This document shows, piece after piece, positions 25,070 to 32,419 of a DNA stretch of 64,000 nucleotides. Location of the stretch: the NCBI GenBank assembly GCA_046153875.1, contig JBJXFE010000009.1, positions 1 through 64,000 of the forward strand. Direction: 5' to 3'. The DNA comes from JBJXFE01 sp046153875 (GTDB lineage Bacteria; Planctomycetota; Phycisphaerae; Phycisphaerales; UBA1924). Position 1 is the stretch's first letter, and each line of letters begins with the position of its first letter. A model generated the notes under the pieces. It worked only from the letters and a program-made list of their open reading frames with translations, searched no databases and was not told the DNA's origin. The translations under genes were made by a program, and so were the position numbers.

Positions 25070-28000
25070 TCAGGTCTCGTCCGGACCTTGCCCGGCTCGG
25101 ACACGCCCGCGGGCGCGCCGGGCCATCAGTTCACGTCGGGTATCGGCGCGCTCCTGCCCCCGGTCGGCGGCGCCGTCGGGCGCGTCCCCTTGCAGGTGGC
25201 CCGCCAGGGCGCGGACCGTGGGGAAGCGGAACAGGTCGGTGATCGCCAGGTCGCGCTGGAAGGCTTCCTTGAGCCGGCGGTGCGCCTTGACGGCGAGCAG
25301 GGAGTGCCCGCCGAGGTCGAAGAAGTTGTCGTGGACGCCGGCGTGCTTCACGCCCAGCACGTCGCGCCAGATGGTCAGGATCGTTTCTTCGACGTGCGAC
25401 GCCGGCGGCCCCGCGGCGCCCGCATCGGCCGGCTTCGCGGGGTCGGCATCGACCGCGGACGGCTTCGGCAGGGCCTTGCGGTCCACCTTCTTGTTCGGCG
25501 TGAGCGGCAAGGCGTCGAGGAAGACGACGTGCGACGGGGCCATGTAGTCCGGGAGGGATTTGCGCAGACCCGCTTTCACATCGTCCGCTGAGATCGCGTC
25601 GCCGGCGTCCCGGACGATGTACGCCACGAGCCGCTGATCACCCGGAGTGTCCTCGCGGAGCGTCACGGCGCACTCCCGCACGCCCGGGATGAGGGCCGCG
25701 GCGGCCTCGATCTCGCCCAGCTCGATGCGGTGCCCGCGTACCTTCACCTGGAAGTCGGCACGCCCGAGGAACTCCATCGTCCCGTCCGGAGACCAGCGGG
25801 CGAGGTCGCCGGTTCGGTACAGACGCGCGCCGGGCCGCCCGCTGAACGGATCGGGCACGAACCGTTCGGCCGTCAGGTCCGGGCGATTCATGTACCCGCG
25901 CACAACCCCCGCGCCGCCGATGAACAGCTCTCCGGCCACACCATCGGGCGTCGGTCGGCTTGCCCGATCGAGCACGTACAGCTCGGTGTTGGCGATGGGG
26001 CGGCCGATAGGGATCGTCGCGGGCCCGGGCGTCACGGGGTGCGTCGCGGACCAGACGGTGGTCTCCGTCGGCCCGTACATGTTGATGATCCGCGCGGGCG
26101 TGGCGGCGGTCAGGTCCTGGGCCAGCGCCCCGGGGAAGGCCTCCCCCCCCACCATCATCACCGAAAGCGATTGGAGCGCCGACCGGTCCTCATCGCTCAT
26201 CAGCACCATGCGCGCCATCGACGGGGTGCATTGGAAGTGCGTGACACCATGGGCGAGGATGAGTGAGCCGATGGTCTCGGTCGCGGCGGGCGCGCCCGCA
26301 CCGCCCGCGGCGCCGATCGAGGACAGGTTCACGCGGCGCGTGGCCCGCTCGCGGAGATGGTTCAGGTGATCGAGGTGCTCCAGGGCGATCCGGGAGTCCA
26401 CGCCGAAATCCACGAGGCAGGCGATGTCGTCGATGCCGATCGCGGCGAGCTTCTCGACCATCTTCAGGCACGTCCCGACGGTGCCGAAGAGCCCGCTGGT
26501 CTCGTAGTAACGCTCGAACGAGAACTCCAGAAGCCCGTCGAGTTCGTCTTTCGAGAGCGTTTTGAGATCCAGGTCCATCGCGCCCGCGCCCGCGCCCTTC
26601 TTGAACGCCGCCCAGGAGGAGACGACGTTCTTGACGAGGCTCAGCGACGTGCCGAGATAGGCCGTCATCGGCTTGCGGACGATCTCCTTCACCGCGCGGT
26701 CGTCGTCGCCTACGAACGTGTGGAGCATGATGGAGACGATGGCGTCGGGCTTGCCCGGGTTGTGCTCGCGGTAGATCTGCCGGTAGACGCGGATTTTCTC
26801 CGCGATCTCCTCGGTCGTCTGCCCGAGCAGGTGGGTCAGGATGTTCGCGCCGATGCGGGCGGCGCTCTTCCACGTGTCGATGTTCCCGGCCGTGGTGATC
26901 CAGATCGGCAGGTCCTTCTGCACCGGGCGCGGGAGGGTGCGAACCTCGACCGGCTTGCCGTTCGCGTCGGGGAAGGCCACGGCCTCGCCGCGCCAGAGCT
27001 TCCGCACGATCTCGATGCCGTCGTACATCAGGGTGTGCCGGTTGGCGTAGTTCTCCGGCTTGAGCACGAAGTCATTGGGCTGCCACCCGGAGGCGAACGA
27101 GACGCCGACGCGCCCGCGCGAGAAGTTGTCCACCAGCGCCCACTCCTCGGCGATGCGGGTCGGGTGGTGGAGCGGCAGGACAACGCTGCCCGCGCGGAGC
27201 TGGACGCGCTCGGTGACGAACGCCAAAGCGGCGCTCGCCACGGATGGATTGGGGTAGAGCCCGCCGAAGGCGTGGAAGTGACGCTCGGGGGTCCAGACGG
27301 CCGCGAACCCGTGCCGATCGGCGAACTTGGCGCCCTCGAGAAGCAGGCGGTACTTGTCGCCGGAGGCTTCGCCTTCGTCTGCGGCGAAGTAGAAGAGGCT
27401 GAACTGGAGACGGCCGCCGGACTCGCCCGGGTCGGCGCTGTCGGTGGTCATCGGTACGTGACGCCGATGCGGGTCCGTGTGAACGACGACCTTGTATCCG
27501 CGAGCGAGCGTGTACAAGAGTTCGAGCACGGAGATATCGAACGACAGGCTGGTCACCGCGAGCCAGACGCCCTGGCGGCCCGCGGGCGGTGGCGGAAGGC
27601 GGTCGTCCATGGCCGCGAAGAAGTTCACCGCGTTGCGGTGCTCGACCATGACGCCCTTGGGCTTGCCGGTCGAACCCGACGTGTAGATGAGGTACGCGAG
27701 GTTCTCCGGGCGGGCCGATGGAGGCGGGTTCGCGTCCGGGTGACGGGCGATGCCGGCCCAGTCGGCGTCGAGGCAAACAACGCGGGCGCGGGCGCGAGGC
27801 AGATCATCGAGCAGGTGCTCGTGCGTGAGCAGCACGCCCACGTCGGCGTCGTCGAGCACATAGCGCACGCGGTCGGCGGGGTACGCGGGGTCCAACGGGA
27901 CATACGCCCCGCCGGCCTTGTGAACGGCAACGATCGCGGTCACGAGGTCGATCGAGCGTTCGAGGCAGACGCCGACGCGGGCATCGGGACCGACGCCCAG

Positions 28001-29836
28001 CGACCGCAGGAAGTGTGCGAGACGGTTGGCGCGGGAGTTGAGGTCGGCGTAGGTGACCCGCTCGCCGCGGCAGGCGACGGCGATGGCGTCGGGCGTACGT
28101 GCGGCCTGTCGCTCGATCAGTTCGTGAACACACTCCGATCCGGCGTCGCGCGCGGTCGCGTTCCAGCGTGTCAGGACGCGCGTGCGCTCGTCGTCGGTCA
28201 GCAAGTCGCGCCCGGCGAGCGGGCGCGCCGGGTCGTCGGCGAGCTGAGTCAGCAGTGCCGCAAACTGGCGGCGCACCGCCGCGGCGTGCTCGAGTTTCAC
28301 CCGCGCGGGGTCGTGCGCGAGCCGAACGGTTCCGCCGCCGATCACAAACGTCAACGCTCCGCCGGGGCGCGCGGAGGCCGGATCGGTCCAGCGCTCGACG
28401 CCGACCGCGTCCAGGGCGGCCAGCCGCGATGCCGCGTCGGCGTGAAGTTCGGGTGTGCGGGCGGGCATGTCGCGGAGCCAGGGGCCACGCTTCGCCACCT
28501 CGTTCGCTTCGCGTCCGACGGCCGCGAGCGCCGCGTCAAAGCCCGCGTCAGAGCGCAGCCGCACACGGAAAGGAACCCGTGTGCTGACGACGGTCTCAAC
28601 GCCGTCAGGCAAGGCCCCGTCGGCGGGGCGATAGGCGATGTCAAAGTCGTCCGCGCCGCCGAGGAGTCCGAGGTAGACGCACGCCGCGGCCGTCAGGGCG
28701 TCGTCGAGACTCGCGGGGAAGCGCTCGCGGAACCGCGACGGCAACTCGATCGGTTCGACAACGCGACGCGCGATCGAATCGATGTCACTCGGGCCGGAGA
28801 CATACGGAACTTCGAGGGCGTGAGCCTCGAGGAGCCGTTTCGTCCAGTGGCGTTCGGCCCGGCTCATGGCGGGGTCGAGCTCGGTGAGGCGCGCCGCCGC
28901 GTGTGGGGAAAGCGCGCCGAGCCGCCCGCCGCGCCCCACGCCGAGTCGCGTGGCGGCCTCGGTGACCGTGAGCGTCCGACCCGCGAGCGTGGAAAGCCCG
29001 GTCATCACGAGTTCGCCCTCGCCGGCCGCGACGCGGATCACGGTGTCGGAGGCGTCGAGCACGGTGCCCGGCTCAGCACCGGAGCGCCCGTCCACCGCCC
29101 GCGCGCGGGTGACGATGAGGGCCGCATCGCCGCGGAAGGTCTTGGGCGACCCGAGCGGGTTGTGGTAGCGCCCGAAGTCGAGGCCGCGGACGAGGGCTTC
29201 GAGGTCTGCCGCGGGCTTCGACCAGTCGAGCACGCACGCGTTCGCGGGTCGCTGGTGGCGCGAGAAGTAGAGCCGCGGGCCCGCGGGCTGCGGACGCGCG
29301 GCGGCGTTGCCGGCGGTCAGGTCGTCCACCAGCCTGGCGAAGGCCGTGATGGCTTCCTCGAAGCAGCGCGTGTTGAGCGTGAGCGCCGTGTCGCCGGGCG
29401 CGACGTCGAAGAGCACCTGGGAGAGGATGTCGCCCCGGTCCACCTCCGAGGTGATCCGGTGCAGCGTGATGCCCCACCGCGGCTCGCGTCGGATGAGGCC
29501 CCACGCGGGCGTGTTCAGCCCCGCGTAGCCGGGCAGCGGCCCGTCGTGGAAGTTGATCGCGCCGCGCCGCGGGAGCTTGAGCACGCCGTCCGGCACGAGC
29601 GACAAATGGGTGATACAGAAGAGATAGTCGAACGGTGCGGCCGCCATCGCCGCGTTGCCCTCGTCGCCCGGTGCGTGCACCGGGATGCCCTTCTCCCGGG
29701 CCCAGGCGGCGAGGCGCTCCGCGCCGGTGACTACGGCGCGCACCTCGTGCCCGCGCTCGAGCAAGATCCCCGCGCACTCAACGAGCAGCGAGTCGCCGCC
29801 CATGATGAAACAACTGAAGCGTCCCGGCGCGGTCAT
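25070..29836 (-). CDS. NRPS: formyltransferase, C-lobe, adenylation domain interrupted by luciferase-like monooxygenase, carrier
   Basis: 1588 residues. Formyltransferase domain 1-310 with Asn95, His97 (INFHDGPLPGYAG) and Asp133, which takes formyl from N10-formyl-tetrahydrofolate. Residues 325-560 look like only the C-terminal lobe of a condensation domain; no HHxxxDG is present. Adenylation 565-795 and 1185-1460 (YTSGSTGKPKG, MYGPTETT, YRTGDLARW, NKKVDRKAL). Between them, 805-1165, is a MupA/Atu3671-type FMN luciferase-like monooxygenase (SLFYFAADEGEASGDKYRLL, VWTPERHFHAFGGLYPNPSV, VGVSFASGWQPNDFVLKPEN). Carrier 1480-1550 with Ser1512. By manual alignment to GrsA the specificity residues read D-I-L-Q-M-G-M-V-W-K, close to glycine codes. 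First gene of the operon; AAGGAGG precedes the ATG. Confidence 0.92.
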   Translation of the reverse strand: MTAPGRFSCFIMGGDSLLVECAGILLERGHEVRAVVTGAERLAAWAREKGIPVHAPGDEGNAAMAAAPFDYLFCITHLSLVPDGVLKLPRRGAINFHDGPLPGYAGLNTPAWGLIRREPRWGITLHRITSEVDRGDILSQVLFDVAPGDTALTLNTRCFEEAITAFARLVDDLTAGNAAARPQPAGPRLYFSRHQRPANACVLDWSKPAADLEALVRGLDFGRYHNPLGSPKTFRGDAALIVTRARAVDGRSGAEPGTVLDASDTVIRVAAGEGELVMTGLSTLAGRTLTVTEAATRLGVGRGGRLGALSPHAAARLTELDPAMSRAERHWTKRLLEAHALEVPYVSGPSDIDSIARRVVEPIELPSRFRERFPASLDDALTAAACVYLGLLGGADDFDIAYRPADGALPDGVETVVSTRVPFRVRLRSDAGFDAALAAVGREANEVAKRGPWLRDMPARTPELHADAASRLAALDAVGVERWTDPASARPGGALTFVIGGGTVRLAHDPARVKLEHAAAVRRQFAALLTQLADDPARPLAGRDLLTDDERTRVLTRWNATARDAGSECVHELIERQAARTPDAIAVACRGERVTYADLNSRANRLAHFLRSLGVGPDARVGVCLERSIDLVTAIVAVHKAGGAYVPLDPAYPADRVRYVLDDADVGVLLTHEHLLDDLPRARARVVCLDADWAGIARHPDANPPPSARPENLAYLIYTSGSTGKPKGVMVEHRNAVNFFAAMDDRLPPPPAGRQGVWLAVTSLSFDISVLELLYTLARGYKVVVHTDPHRRHVPMTTDSADPGESGGRLQFSLFYFAADEGEASGDKYRLLLEGAKFADRHGFAAVWTPERHFHAFGGLYPNPSVASAALAFVTERVQLRAGSVVLPLHHPTRIAEEWALVDNFSRGRVGVSFASGWQPNDFVLKPENYANRHTLMYDGIEIVRKLWRGEAVAFPDANGKPVEVRTLPRPVQKDLPIWITTAGNIDTWKSAARIGANILTHLLGQTTEEIAEKIRVYRQIYREHNPGKPDAIVSIMLHTFVGDDDRAVKEIVRKPMTAYLGTSLSLVKNVVSSWAAFKKGAGAGAMDLDLKTLSKDELDGLLEFSFERYYETSGLFGTVGTCLKMVEKLAAIGIDDIACLVDFGVDSRIALEHLDHLNHLRERATRRVNLSSIGAAGGAGAPAATETIGSLILAHGVTHFQCTPSMARMVLMSDEDRSALQSLSVMMVGGEAFPGALAQDLTAATPARIINMYGPTETTVWSATHPVTPGPATIPIGRPIANTELYVLDRASRPTPDGVAGELFIGGAGVVRGYMNRPDLTAERFVPDPFSGRPGARLYRTGDLARWSPDGTMEFLGRADFQVKVRGHRIELGEIEAAAALIPGVRECAVTLREDTPGDQRLVAYIVRDAGDAISADDVKAGLRKSLPDYMAPSHVVFLDALPLTPNKKVDRKALPKPSAVDADPAKPADAGAAGPPASHVEETILTIWRDVLGVKHAGVHDNFFDLGGHSLLAVKAHRRLKEAFQRDLAITDLFRFPTVRALAGHLQGDAPDGAADRGQERADTRRELMARRARGRVRAGQGPDET
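26342..27424 (-). other. Luciferase-like monooxygenase domain inserted in the adenylation domain
   Basis: Codes for residues 805-1165 of the NRPS. It lies between adenylation motifs A4 (SFDISVLEL) and A5 (MYGPTETT). The family is the natural-product luciferase-like monooxygenase typified by MupA and Atu3671; it probably oxidises the activated or carrier-bound amino acid using FMNH2 and O2. The exact reaction is unknown. Confidence 0.88.
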
Positions 29837-29884
29837 CGGCGGGGCCTCCTTGGCGCGGCATCCCGGCCCCGATCCGCCGCCGTC

Positions 29885-29890
29885 AGGTTA
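29885..29890 (-). promoter_or_regulatory. Possible -10 box for the NRPS/PKS operon
   Basis: TAACCT on the minus strand, 48 bases before the NRPS ATG, with AAGGAGG nearer the start. Same hexamer as upstream of rpmI. A weaker alternative is TTATGA slightly further upstream. No clear -35. Confidence 0.25.
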
Positions 29891-30225
29891 GCCACGACCC
29901 GGGTCTTCATAACCATCCAGGACTACGGGCGCGGGGCGTGAAGGCCCCGACGCCCCGAGAACATCGACCACGCCGCGGCGGGGCTGGACCCACGCGGGAC
30001 CACCCGTCGCTTCACGGATCGCGCGATCGGCACGATCGCACGAAAGCCCGAACCCCGAGGCGGCTCGGCACCCCGCCCACGCCGCCGGGGACGCCCCGCG
30101 GTGGTCCGACACCTGTTCTCGGACTCTCGGCGTTGACGGGGAAGTCTAAACCTCTCGTTGCGCACGGGCGAGAACGATGTTCGGAACACCGCGACTCTTC
30201 ACGGCCTTCATCCCGGACAGCAACA

Positions 30226-30258
30226 GAAAACCCGGGGCTCGGGCCCCGGGTTTCCTTC
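30226..30258 (-). terminator. Rho-independent terminator of the surface-protein operon
   Basis: An 11-bp perfect stem, AAACCCGGGGC / GCCCCGGGTTT, with loop TCGG, at 30228-30253. Read on the minus strand it is followed by TTTTCTGTTG. It lies about 55 bases after the FG-GAP gene stop, exactly where that operon should end. The stem is symmetrical, and on the plus strand it ends in TTTCC. Confidence 0.85.
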
Positions 30259-30312
30259 GTTCTCTCGGTGACCCGGCGTCCCGGGTCCGGTGCGGCGCGT
30301 CAGCTCCGCCCG

Positions 30313-30480
30313 TCACGGGCACCCGAGCACGTACTGACCCTGGTAGCACCCGAAGTCGGCAACGGTCAGCGTTCCGCTCCCATTGCAGTCGGCGTACAGG
30401 TCGCCGAGCACATACCGGCCCTGGAAGCACCCGAAGTCGGCCACCGTGAGCGTGCCGCTCGCGTTGCAATCGGCGTAGCA
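30313..30480 (-). repeat. Dockerin-like tail module (copy 2)
   Basis: Two units YADCNxSGTLTVADFGC[FY]Q in tandem at the C-terminus of the FG-GAP protein. The two halves are nearly identical in DNA, and they closely match the module at 32255-32419, suggesting recent duplication or gene conversion. Confidence 0.78.
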
Positions 30481-32235
30481 CGGACCGACTTCGTCGGCGC
30501 TGCCTTCGCCCTCGACACCGAGCGATGGGTTCAGCGAGCCGAGTCCGATGTCGAGGACCTGCGTCTGCTTCGGGATGAGGCCGGCGATGGTTCGCTTGCC
30601 GCCCGTCGTGCCGAGCGTGCCCTGGAACGACACGGCGCCCGGGGGCAGCGTCGCCAGGTTCAGCGTGCCCTGGGCGCCCGGAACGTCCCACGTGCCCACG
30701 CCCGACGCGGCGTACTGCACCTGCTGCGTGAAGGCGCCGCCGGCGCCGATGGTCGATGGGGCGCCGGGGTTCCCCGCACCGCCGCCGAGCGACATCAGTG
30801 CGTTCTCGACGGTGATGCTCACGCCCGGGCCGAGTTTGGCAACGACGGCGGAGAGCGGCGACACCGTCCCCTCGATGACCTGGAACGTCCCGGGCTGCCC
30901 GCACTGACCCGTGACGCGCCCCGTGAACGAGCCCGTCACGGGAACGTGAAAGGTGAAGGTCCCGATCATCGGCACCGTCACGGTGATGTCCGCGAAAGTC
31001 TGGACGGAGTCGAGCTCGAAGGGCACCTCCTGGGCGTCCGCGTCGAGCACGTAGGCCGCGCCGCTGTTGTTGAAGGTCCCGCTCAGCGGCGCGCCGACGA
31101 GGATGTGCTCGGCGTGGAGCGCGACGTCGGTCGCAAAACGCTCGAGGCCGGAGTTGTTGGTCGAGGGGAGCTTCGCGGTGCGATCCCAGTTGACGCCGTC
31201 GAACGTGAAGACGTGGGCGGCGCCTCGGTTAAAGCCGCCGATCGCGATGTCGAACGGCGCACCGACGACGATCCGATCGCCCAGGACCGCGACGGACTGC
31301 CCGAAAATGGCCCCGGCGGCAATCCCCGGCGGCGCGAGCGGCTGCCAGTCAGTCCAGACCGTGCCCGACCGGTGGAAGACGTACGCCTCGCCGTCGTCGG
31401 CGATGCCCGCGCCCGGTCCGCGGCCGATCGCGCCCGCGACGAGCACGTCGCCGTCGAGCGCGACGGAAGCGCCGAAATAGTCGAGCGTCAGCCCTCCGGC
31501 CACGGTCAGGCGCGCCTCCTCGGGCCAGTTCGTGCCCGAGCCGCGGAAGACGTAGACCGCGCCGGCATCCAGGACGCCCTGCACGTCGGCCGCCCGAGCG
31601 CCCGCGGCGATCGTGTCGCCGCTGATCGCGACGGCTCGCCCGAGCTCCTCGTTGGCGACCGGGAGGATCGACACGAGTTTAGCCCGCTGCGTCCAGACGC
31701 CGCCGATGCGCTCGAACACGTACGCCGCGCCATTCCCGCTGGAGGTGGGCGCACCGACGACGGCGATGTCTCCCTCGACGGCGACAGACGCGCCGTACGA
31801 AGCGTTCGACGATGGATCGTTGGGGATGAGCTGGCTCTCCTCCTGCCAGCCCGCGCCCGTCCGACGGAAGACCCACGCCGCGCCGCCGCCAGAGGCGGAG
31901 GTGCCGCCGATCACCGCCACGTCCCCGTCGAGCGCGGTCGTAACGCCGTACCCGAGCCCGGGCACGAGACCCGCGGGATTCAGAGGAATCCCGGCCGACC
32001 ATCCGCTTCCTTGGCGCTCGTACGCGTATGCGGCACCGGACTGGAAGCCCGCGATGTTCTTGCGCCAGGCGCCGATCACGGCGTAGTCGCCGTCGAGCGA
32101 CACGCTCTGGCCGAACTGGTCGCCGAGCGCGGGGCTCGGCACGCTGAGCGTGACGGGCGGGCACTGGGCCGGGGCGACGGCGGCGAACCCGCCGAGCGCC
32201 AGGAGCGAAAAACGACGGACCAGACCTGAACGCAT
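30313..32235 (-). CDS. Secreted FG-GAP propeller protein with dockerin-like tail
   Basis: 640 residues. Signal peptide MRSGLVRRFSLLALGGFAAV cut near APAQ. The N-terminal two thirds contain about seven repeats of an FG-GAP-like propeller: FGQSVSLDGDYAVIGAW, YGASVAVEGDIAVVGAP, FGASVALDGDVLVAGA, FGQSVAVLGDRIVVGAP, each followed by GAAYVFERIG-like strands. A separate beta domain (about 400-580; FADITVTVPMIGTFTFHVPV) follows. The tail carries two Cys-containing dockerin-like units (TLTVADFGCFQGRYVLGDLY and a second copy). ATG with CGGAGG upstream. Third gene of the operon starting with the collagen-like protein; 19 bp after the propeller/Ig gene. Probably a cell-surface or matrix protein. Confidence 0.82.
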   Translation of the reverse strand: MRSGLVRRFSLLALGGFAAVAPAQCPPVTLSVPSPALGDQFGQSVSLDGDYAVIGAWRKNIAGFQSGAAYAYERQGSGWSAGIPLNPAGLVPGLGYGVTTALDGDVAVIGGTSASGGGAAWVFRRTGAGWQEESQLIPNDPSSNASYGASVAVEGDIAVVGAPTSSGNGAAYVFERIGGVWTQRAKLVSILPVANEELGRAVAISGDTIAAGARAADVQGVLDAGAVYVFRGSGTNWPEEARLTVAGGLTLDYFGASVALDGDVLVAGAIGRGPGAGIADDGEAYVFHRSGTVWTDWQPLAPPGIAAGAIFGQSVAVLGDRIVVGAPFDIAIGGFNRGAAHVFTFDGVNWDRTAKLPSTNNSGLERFATDVALHAEHILVGAPLSGTFNNSGAAYVLDADAQEVPFELDSVQTFADITVTVPMIGTFTFHVPVTGSFTGRVTGQCGQPGTFQVIEGTVSPLSAVVAKLGPGVSITVENALMSLGGGAGNPGAPSTIGAGGAFTQQVQYAASGVGTWDVPGAQGTLNLATLPPGAVSFQGTLGTTGGKRTIAGLIPKQTQVLDIGLGSLNPSLGVEGEGSADEVGPCYADCNASGTLTVADFGCFQGRYVLGDLYADCNGSGTLTVADFGCYQGQYVLGCP

Positions 32236-32254
32236 GAGCTTCCTCCGTTGGCGA

Positions 32255-32419
32255 TCAAGGGCACCCGATGATGAACGCGACCTGGAAACACCCGAAGTCG
32301 GCGACCGACAGCGTCCCGCTGCCGTTGCAGTCGGCGTACATGTCGCCGAGAACGAACTTGGATTGGAAGCAGCCGAAGTCGGCCACGGTGCGCACGGCGT
32401 CGCAGTTGCAGTCGGCGTA
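32255..32419 (-). repeat. Dockerin-like tail module (copy 3)
   Basis: Two units with cores TVADFGCFQSKFVLGD and SVADFGCFQVAFIIG. The first loop is slightly degenerate (NCDAVR instead of NGSGTL). Matches the modules at 13406 and 30313. Confidence 0.75.

Larger units (their letters stand above)
29837..30312 (+). other. 476-bp intergenic region between the NRPS gene and the surface-protein operon
   Basis: Holds the NRPS leader on its left and the terminator of the FG-GAP gene near its right end (30226-30258). The open frames across the middle are short, Arg-rich and unlike proteins, so I call no gene. A TTTAGACTT stretch on the minus strand near 30145 could be a distal promoter of the biosynthetic operon, about 300 bases upstream of the ATG. 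No RNA fold or operator is evident. Confidence 0.6.

Noticed and set aside
21522..25547. Very long plus-strand open frame (1341 codons) opposite the PKS
   Set aside because: Antisense frames stay open in GC-rich coding DNA. The translation is Arg/Ala/Gly-rich without any family motif, and the minus-strand frame is a complete PKS.
26357..29941. Plus-strand open frame of 1194 codons opposite the NRPS
   Set aside because: Same reason: a shadow of the formyltransferase-NRPS gene; composition is unlike a protein.
29888..30189. Two overlapping short minus-strand open frames in the intergenic region
   Set aside because: Arg/Pro-rich, no ribosome-binding site, no similarity to any family I know; more likely non-coding.
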